From JBECKQ01 sp040235375 (GTDB taxonomy: Bacteria > Planctomycetota > Phycisphaerae > UBA1845), in assembly GCA_040235375.1 (NCBI GenBank), contig JBECKQ010000113.1:1-10027 (forward strand): DNA of 10,027 bases, given 5' to 3'. The notes under the pieces were generated by a model. It searched no databases, was not told the origin of the DNA, and was given only the letters and a program-made list of their open reading frames with translations. Position numbers and translations under genes: made by a program. Of the stretch, positions 5,826 to 10,027 are shown one piece after another; the first letter of the stretch is position 1, and the number at the start of each line of letters is the position of its first letter.

Positions 5826-7067
5826 TTGTCCAACCGATCCCCTTCGATCGTGGGTCTTGTCCCGTCCGAACGGGTCTCATCGCACAGCCAGGGTTCATCA
5901 GGCAAAGATGCTCTCGCTGAACGGGCGCACCGGCAGGAGGTCCTGCAGGCCGAGCTCGAACGGCAGGCGAGCGAGATGCTGGCGGCCCGGCAGGCGCTCG
6001 ACGAGCGGAGCCGCTCGCTGGACGCGCACGCCGCGAGCCTCGTCGAACGCGAGCGGGAGCTTTCCGAGAAGGCCGAACAGCTTGAGAGGACGCGGGCAGA
6101 GCCGGAGGAAGCCGCTGCGCAGGCGGCGGATGAACTTGCCGCGTTGGAGAAGCGGCGGCAGTCGCTCGAAGCCGAGGCGTCGCTGCTCAGCGAGAAGTCG
6201 GCCGGACTGGACCGCATCGAGAACGAGCTGTTTCGCCGGGCGAGCGCGTTGGAAGCGCTTGAGCAGGAGGCCGAACGGCGGTTGGAAGACGTCAAGGCGC
6301 TCGAGGCCGAACTGAACGAGCGGGCCAAAGAGATCGACGGCCGACAGCAGAAGATCGATCAGTCTTGGCAGTCCGTGCAAGCGCGGGCCGCCGAGTTGCA
6401 GCAACGGGGCGTCGACCTTGATGGACGCGAGGCGCAGATCGCCGGCCGCCTGGGCCAGATCGAGCAGCGCGAGCAGCGCTGCGCCGACGCCCGAGCGGCG
6501 GTCGAGCAGGCCGCGGCACGTAACCAGGCTCGCGGCCAGGACCTCTCGCGGCTGGCCCAATCCTTGAAGAGCGCGGACGAACGCCTCCGTGAGTCAATGC
6601 GGAAGCTGGAGCAGCGGCGGAAGGCGTTCGAGCAGACGCGAACGGAGCTGGATGCCCGAGCCGACCAGCTCGATCAGCGGCAGCACCAGTTGGACGAGCA
6701 GTCGGCCCGCGTCGAGTTGGCGCGCAAAGCGATTAAAGACCTCCGCCAGCAGGTAGAAGACGATTCGAAAGCGCTGGATGAGCAGCGTGAGACGCTGCGC
6801 CGCCGCGAACTCGACGCGCTGGAGATGCTGCGAACGGCCAAGTCCCGCCAGCGCGAGCTCATCGAGCCGCAGCACGATCTCGATCGCCGATTGGCCGAAC
6901 TGGCAGCACGAGAACGTGAGGTGAACGAAGCGCTGGTGACGGTGTCGAGCATCGCCGATCAGCTCGAGCAGCAGCGCCGCGAACTGGCGGCCCGCGAGGC
7001 CCGGCTGATCGTGCGCGAGACGCGGCAACGCGCCGGTGCGAACGATTCAGGCACTCGCGTTGCGTGA
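5826..7067 (+). CDS. Long coiled-coil protein, function unknown
   Basis: A 413-residue protein rich in Glu, Arg, Gln, Ala and Leu with no Cys-based motif, signal peptide or membrane segment, so probably cytoplasmic. Residues 1 to about 27 are Ser/Pro-rich and likely disordered. From about 28 to 400 the sequence is nearly continuous coiled coil, with regular seven-residue spacing of Leu/Ala. A clear example is ELDARAD-QLDQRQH-QLDEQSA at 274-294, and similar LDxR or ExE units recur throughout. The tail after about 400 (RAGANDSGTRVA) is non-helical. No enzymatic or DNA-binding domain is visible. It resembles scaffold or filament-forming proteins by composition only, and low-complexity coiled coils attract false matches to SMC or myosin. 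The start is the TTG after AGGAGG. The gene runs convergently towards aceE and is separated from the glycosidase gene by 262 bases. I do not recognise the family. Confidence 0.85.
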   Translation: MSNRSPSIVGLVPSERVSSHSQGSSGKDALAERAHRQEVLQAELERQASEMLAARQALDERSRSLDAHAASLVERERELSEKAEQLERTRAEPEEAAAQAADELAALEKRRQSLEAEASLLSEKSAGLDRIENELFRRASALEALEQEAERRLEDVKALEAELNERAKEIDGRQQKIDQSWQSVQARAAELQQRGVDLDGREAQIAGRLGQIEQREQRCADARAAVEQAAARNQARGQDLSRLAQSLKSADERLRESMRKLEQRRKAFEQTRTELDARADQLDQRQHQLDEQSARVELARKAIKDLRQQVEDDSKALDEQRETLRRRELDALEMLRTAKSRQRELIEPQHDLDRRLAELAAREREVNEALVTVSSIADQLEQQRRELAAREARLIVRETRQRAGANDSGTRVA

Positions 7068-7111
7068 GGTGCGCCGCGCCTCGTCGCCTACGATTCGAGC
7101 CGCGATTTCAT

Positions 7112-7138
7112 CAGAGCCGCGACCGTCAGGGAGCGGAT
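7112..7138 (+). repeat. REP-like repeat core, copy C
   Basis: The core CAGAGCCGCGACCGTCAGGG followed by AGCGGAT matches copy A (4239-4265) at 23 of 27 positions. GAGCCGCGA also occurs just upstream at 7097-7105, giving a 17-base-offset partial duplication. The GGCAAC extension seen in copies A and B is absent. Confidence 0.7.
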
Positions 7139-7251
7139 ACTACGTCAAACCTCGATCCGCCCGCAACCTGCTAAGCGAAGTCCCAACTCGCACCGCCCAA
7201 GAGCAGGGGCACGCGGCAGACGGCGTTGCGTTTCGATAAACCCTCCTCCAG

Positions 7252-7269
7252 CCTTCCCTGCGAGGAAGG
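7252..7269. repeat. CCTTCC-CTGCGA-GGAAGG hairpin
   Basis: Perfect 6-bp arms around a six-base loop, flanked by CCCTCCTCCAG on the left and GGGG on the right. The pyrimidine/purine pattern resembles a palindromic intergenic repeat I recall from planctomycete genomes. It could also act as a 3' end structure between the convergent genes. Confidence 0.45.
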
Positions 7270-7323
7270 GGGGCCAGCAGCACCGATCCGGGAGCGGGGC
7301 ACACGGGACACCGGACATCCGCC

Positions 7324-7358
7324 ACTGGAAACTGAACACTGAAAACTGAAAACTGCGC
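7324..7358. repeat. Seven-base tandem repeat (ACTGAAA)
   Basis: Five consecutive 7-mers: ACTGGAA, ACTGAAC, ACTGAAA, ACTGAAA, ACTGCGC. The middle three differ by at most one base and the outer ones are degenerate. The run is notably AT-richer than its surroundings. Similar AACTGAAAACTG runs occur, from memory, between genes in several environmental bacterial genomes. Confidence 0.75.
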
Positions 7359-7359
7359 G

Positions 7360-7374
7360 GCAGTGGCACACTGC
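7360..7374 (-). terminator. Possible aceE terminator hairpin
   Basis: GCAGTG and CACTGC form a perfect 6-bp stem with a three-base loop, the stem reaching the last base of the aceE stop codon. On the minus strand it is followed, about 8 bases later, by CAGTTTTCAGTTTTCAG, giving interrupted T-runs that come from the tandem repeat. The gap to the T-run and short stem make this a weak candidate. Confidence 0.3.
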
Positions 7375-10027
7375 TACACCGTCAGCGGGTCGGGCTTGTC
7401 GGCATCCAGGCCTAGCTTTTCGACGGCCTCTTGCGCGATCTTGCCGTCGATCTGGCCGCGCCGGGCCAGCTGGTAAAGCGCCGCGAGCGCCACGTGCTCC
7501 GCATCCACTTCGAAGAACCGCCGCAGCTCCTCGCGTGAGGCGCTGCGACCAAAGCCGTCGGTCCCGAGCGCAGTCATGCCGGCCGGCACCCAGCGGTGGA
7601 TCATGTCCGGCAGCAGCTTGAGGTAATCGCTCACGGCCACGACCGGCCAGGGCTCGTCCTTCAACATCCGCGCCACGTACGGCTCGGCCGGCTCGCGGCC
7701 GGGGTTCAGCATGTTCTGCCGCTCGACGGCCAGCGCGTCGCGACGCAGCTCCTTGTAGCTCGTCACGCTCCACACGTCCGCCGCAACGCCGAACTGCTCG
7801 TCGAGAATCTGCTGGGCACGCAGGGCTTCGCGCAGGATCGTCCCGCTGCCGAACAGATGCACGCGCGGCTTGTCCTCCGGATCGGCGGCCGGCAGGTACT
7901 TGTACATGCCCTTCAGAATGCCCTCTTCGACGCCGTTGGGCATCGGCGGCTGGGCGTAGTTCTCGTTGTACAGCGTGATGTAATAGAAAATGTCTTCGTG
8001 ATCCCTGAACATCCGCCGCATGCCGTCCTGGAGAATCACGGCGATCTCGTAGGCAAACGCCGGATCGTACGTGACGAGGTTCGGCACCGTTGACGCGAGA
8101 ATGTGCGAATGCCCGTCCTCGTGCTGGAGCCCCTCGCCGTTCAGCGTCGTCCGGCCGGCGGTCCCGCCCATCAGGAAACCGCGTCCCCGGCTGTCACCGC
8201 AGGACCAGATCTGATCGCCGATCCGCTGGAACCCGAACATGGAATAGAAGATGAAGAAGGGGATCATCGGGTGGCCGTGCGTCGCGTACGACGTGGCCGC
8301 GGCGATGAACGAGGCCATCGAGCCGGCCTCGGTGATGCCCTCTTCGAGGATCTGCCCATCCGTGGCCTCGCGATAGTAGAGCAGCAGATGCGAATCGACC
8401 GGGTCGTAGAGCTGGCCCGTGTGGGAGTAGATGCCCGCCTTGCGGAACATGCCCTCCATGCCGAACGTCCGCGCCTCGTCGGGGACGATCGGCACGATGT
8501 ACTTGCCGTAGTCGGGGCTGTTGCTGAGGTGGGCGAGCATACGCACGAACACCATCGTGGTTGAGGCCTCGCGATCGCCGCTGCCCTTGTAGAACTCGGT
8601 GAACATGTCCGCACCCGGCACGGAAATCTGCACTGGCTTGACCACGCGGCGCGGCACGAACCCGCCGAGGGCCTCGCGGCGCTCGAGCATGTAGCGGATT
8701 TCCTCGCTGTCGACCGGCGGGCGGTACAACGGGGCCTTGGCCAGCGCCTTGTCGCTGATCGGAATCGAGAAGCGATCCCGGAACTCGCGCAGCTCGTCTT
8801 CGTTCAGCTTCTTCTGCTGGTGCGTGACGTTGCGCCCCTCGCCCGCCTCGCCAAGCCCGTAGCCCTTGATCGTCTTGGCAAGAATGACGGTTGGTGCGCC
8901 GGGATTCTCCGTGGCGAACTTGTACGCTGCGTGGACCTTCGCGGGGTCGTGGCCGCCGCGCCGCATGCGCTGAATTTGATCGTCGGAAAGGTGCTCGACG
9001 AGCTTCGCCAGGCCGGGGATGGAGTTGAAAAAGTGCTCCCGGGTGAACGAGCCGGGGGCGACGACGTACTTCTGGCTCCAACCGTCGATGATGTTGTCGA
9101 CTGCTTGCAGGAGCAGACCGTCTTTGTCGCGCTCGAAGAGCGGGTCCCAGTCGTCGCCCCAGATGACCTTGATGCAGTTCCAGCCGACGCCGCGGAACGC
9201 CGCCTCGAGCTCCTGAATGATGCTGCCGTTGCCGCGCACGGGCCCGTCCAGGCGCTGGAGATTGCAGTTGATCACGAAGATCAGGTTGTCGAGGTTCTCG
9301 CGGGCCGCGAGGCTGATCGCGCCCATGCTCTCCGGCTCGTCCATCTCCCCGTCGCCGAGGAACGCCCACACGCGCGAGTTCTCCGTATTGACCAGGCCGC
9401 GATCGTGCAGATAGCGGTTGAACCGCGCCTGGTAGATCGCGTTGATGGACGCCAGCCCCATCGACACCGTTGGGAACTCCCAGAAATCGGGCATCAGCCA
9501 GGGGTGCGGATAGCTGCTCAGCCCGTAGGGGGGCGCGAATTCGCGCCGAAAGTTGTGCAACTGCTTGGGACCCAGTCGGCGCTCGAGATACGCGCGGGCG
9601 TAGATGCCCGGCGACGCGTGTCCCTGGAAAAAAACCTGATCGCCACTGCGATCCTCGGTCTTGCCGCGGAAAAAGTGATTGAAGCCGACCTCGAGCAGTG
9701 TGGCGGCCGAGGCATATGTCGATATGTGCCCCCCGATTCCCTCGCACTTGCGATTGGCCTGGACCACGAGAGCCATGGCGTTCCAGCGGATCAGGCTTTT
9801 GATCCGTCGTTCGATAGAACGATCGCCGGGGTAGGGCGGCTGCATGGCCCGCGGGATCGTGTTGATGTACGGGGTGTTGGCACTGAAGGGCATCGGCACG
9901 CCCTTGAGGAACAGGTGCTCGATAAGCCGGGATATCAGAAACCGGGCGCGATCGCCACCGTGCTGCTCGACGACCGCCTCGAGCGACTCGATCCAGTCGT
10001 TCGTCTCCGCGCGGTCGAGGTCGAGGT
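7374..10027 (-). CDS. aceE: Pyruvate dehydrogenase E1 component, homodimeric type (5' end beyond window)
   Basis: The frame is open from the right edge to TAG at 7374-7376, giving 883 residues in the window; E. coli AceE has 887, and the matching His402 (E. coli His407) suggests only a few residues are missing. The GTG at 9899 is internal, because coding sequence with AceE similarity (ETNDWIESLEAVVEQHGGDRARF region) continues upstream. AceE decarboxylates pyruvate with thiamine diphosphate and passes the acetyl group to E2 (AceF), linking glycolysis to the TCA cycle in the cytoplasm. Visible motifs, numbered in the partial protein: YFQGH-like FFQGHASPG, SYPHPWLMPDFW, the thiamine diphosphate motif GDGEMDEPES (224) to NCN (253-255), TIKGYGLGEAGEGRNVTHQ (active-site His402), PDEARTFGMEG, ILEEGITEAG, GGTAGRTTLNGEGLQHEDGH, and the C-terminal VTSYKELRRD and LGTDGFGRS. 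All key motifs are intact. No aceF or lpd is downstream, so any complex partners are encoded elsewhere or upstream. Confidence 0.98.
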   Translation of the reverse strand, partial: LDLDRAETNDWIESLEAVVEQHGGDRARFLISRLIEHLFLKGVPMPFSANTPYINTIPRAMQPPYPGDRSIERRIKSLIRWNAMALVVQANRKCEGIGGHISTYASAATLLEVGFNHFFRGKTEDRSGDQVFFQGHASPGIYARAYLERRLGPKQLHNFRREFAPPYGLSSYPHPWLMPDFWEFPTVSMGLASINAIYQARFNRYLHDRGLVNTENSRVWAFLGDGEMDEPESMGAISLAARENLDNLIFVINCNLQRLDGPVRGNGSIIQELEAAFRGVGWNCIKVIWGDDWDPLFERDKDGLLLQAVDNIIDGWSQKYVVAPGSFTREHFFNSIPGLAKLVEHLSDDQIQRMRRGGHDPAKVHAAYKFATENPGAPTVILAKTIKGYGLGEAGEGRNVTHQQKKLNEDELREFRDRFSIPISDKALAKAPLYRPPVDSEEIRYMLERREALGGFVPRRVVKPVQISVPGADMFTEFYKGSGDREASTTMVFVRMLAHLSNSPDYGKYIVPIVPDEARTFGMEGMFRKAGIYSHTGQLYDPVDSHLLLYYREATDGQILEEGITEAGSMASFIAAATSYATHGHPMIPFFIFYSMFGFQRIGDQIWSCGDSRGRGFLMGGTAGRTTLNGEGLQHEDGHSHILASTVPNLVTYDPAFAYEIAVILQDGMRRMFRDHEDIFYYITLYNENYAQPPMPNGVEEGILKGMYKYLPAADPEDKPRVHLFGSGTILREALRAQQILDEQFGVAADVWSVTSYKELRRDALAVERQNMLNPGREPAEPYVARMLKDEPWPVVAVSDYLKLLPDMIHRWVPAGMTALGTDGFGRSASREELRRFFEVDAEHVALAALYQLARRGQIDGKIAQEAVEKLGLDADKPDPLTV

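Larger units (their letters stand above)
7068..7373. other. Convergent intergenic region filled with short repeats
   Basis: These 306 bases separate the 3' ends of the coiled-coil gene and aceE. No credible gene is present. From left to right they hold a third copy of the REP-like core, a CCTTCC/GGAAGG hairpin, a seven-base tandem repeat and a hairpin touching the aceE stop codon. Confidence 0.65.

Noticed and set aside
5826..7067. Coiled-coil protein as an SMC or RecN-type ATPase fragment
   Set aside because: There is no Walker A, Walker B or signature motif and no hinge domain. Similarity would be due to coiled-coil composition only.
4228..7138. Three repeat copies considered as a CRISPR array
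   Set aside because: The copies are 275 bases to 2.5 kb apart, in mixed orientation and with genes between them. There is no regular spacing and no cas gene.
7036..7239. Small plus-strand frame of 67 codons at the end of the coiled-coil gene
   Set aside because: Half overlaps the coiled-coil gene in another frame and the rest translates the REP-like repeat (SSEPRPSGSG), a common source of false small proteins.
8194..9747. Second minus-strand frame of 517 codons within aceE
   Set aside because: It overlaps aceE on the same strand in another frame. The aceE frame has intact family motifs throughout, so this is a shadow.
9897..9899. GTG at 9899 as the aceE start
   Set aside because: The same frame continues upstream to the window edge with AceE-like sequence (TNDWIESLEAVVEQHG, then LIEHLFLKGVP), so this GTG encodes an internal valine.

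Overview
This high-GC window looks like chromosomal DNA of a planctomycete. The evidence is a secreted protein combining Asp/Cys/Asn-rich thrombospondin-3-like repeats with an EF-hand (dockerin-like) pair, which is a typical planctomycete architecture, plus several kinds of short intergenic repeat that resemble, from memory, families common in Planctomycetota. The phylum assignment is inference; no rRNA or other marker gene is present.

Layout. (1) 1-1862, minus strand: the first 620 codons of a secreted multidomain protein, open at the left edge. (2) 1863-2194: gene-poor divergent spacer. (3) 2195-4207, plus: a complete YgiQ/UPF0313-type radical SAM protein. (4) 4208-4651: gene-free spacer with two inverted copies of a 38-base repeat, a perfect 7-bp GC hairpin and a 6-bp dyad. 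(5) 4652-5563, plus: exported phosphodiester-glycosidase (NAGPA) domain protein. (6) 5564-5825: spacer with two hairpins and a strong Shine-Dalgarno that fixes a TTG start. (7) 5826-7067, plus: a cytoplasmic, almost wholly coiled-coil protein of unknown role. (8) 7068-7373: convergent spacer packed with three unrelated short repeats. (9) 7374-10027, minus: aceE, the homodimeric pyruvate dehydrogenase E1, complete at the C-terminus and probably missing only a few N-terminal residues past the right edge.

The genes do not form an obvious pathway. Spacers are long (about 260-440 bases) and orientations are mixed, so most genes are probably transcribed singly. Housekeeping functions (aceE, ygiQ) alternate with lineage-specific secreted or structural proteins. 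I see no defence system, CRISPR array, phage, transposase, tRNA or rRNA. The items most worth a second look are the C-terminal domain of the left-edge secreted protein, the repeat-filled spacers, and the coiled-coil gene with its structured leader. I do not see convincing evidence of a new multi-gene system.
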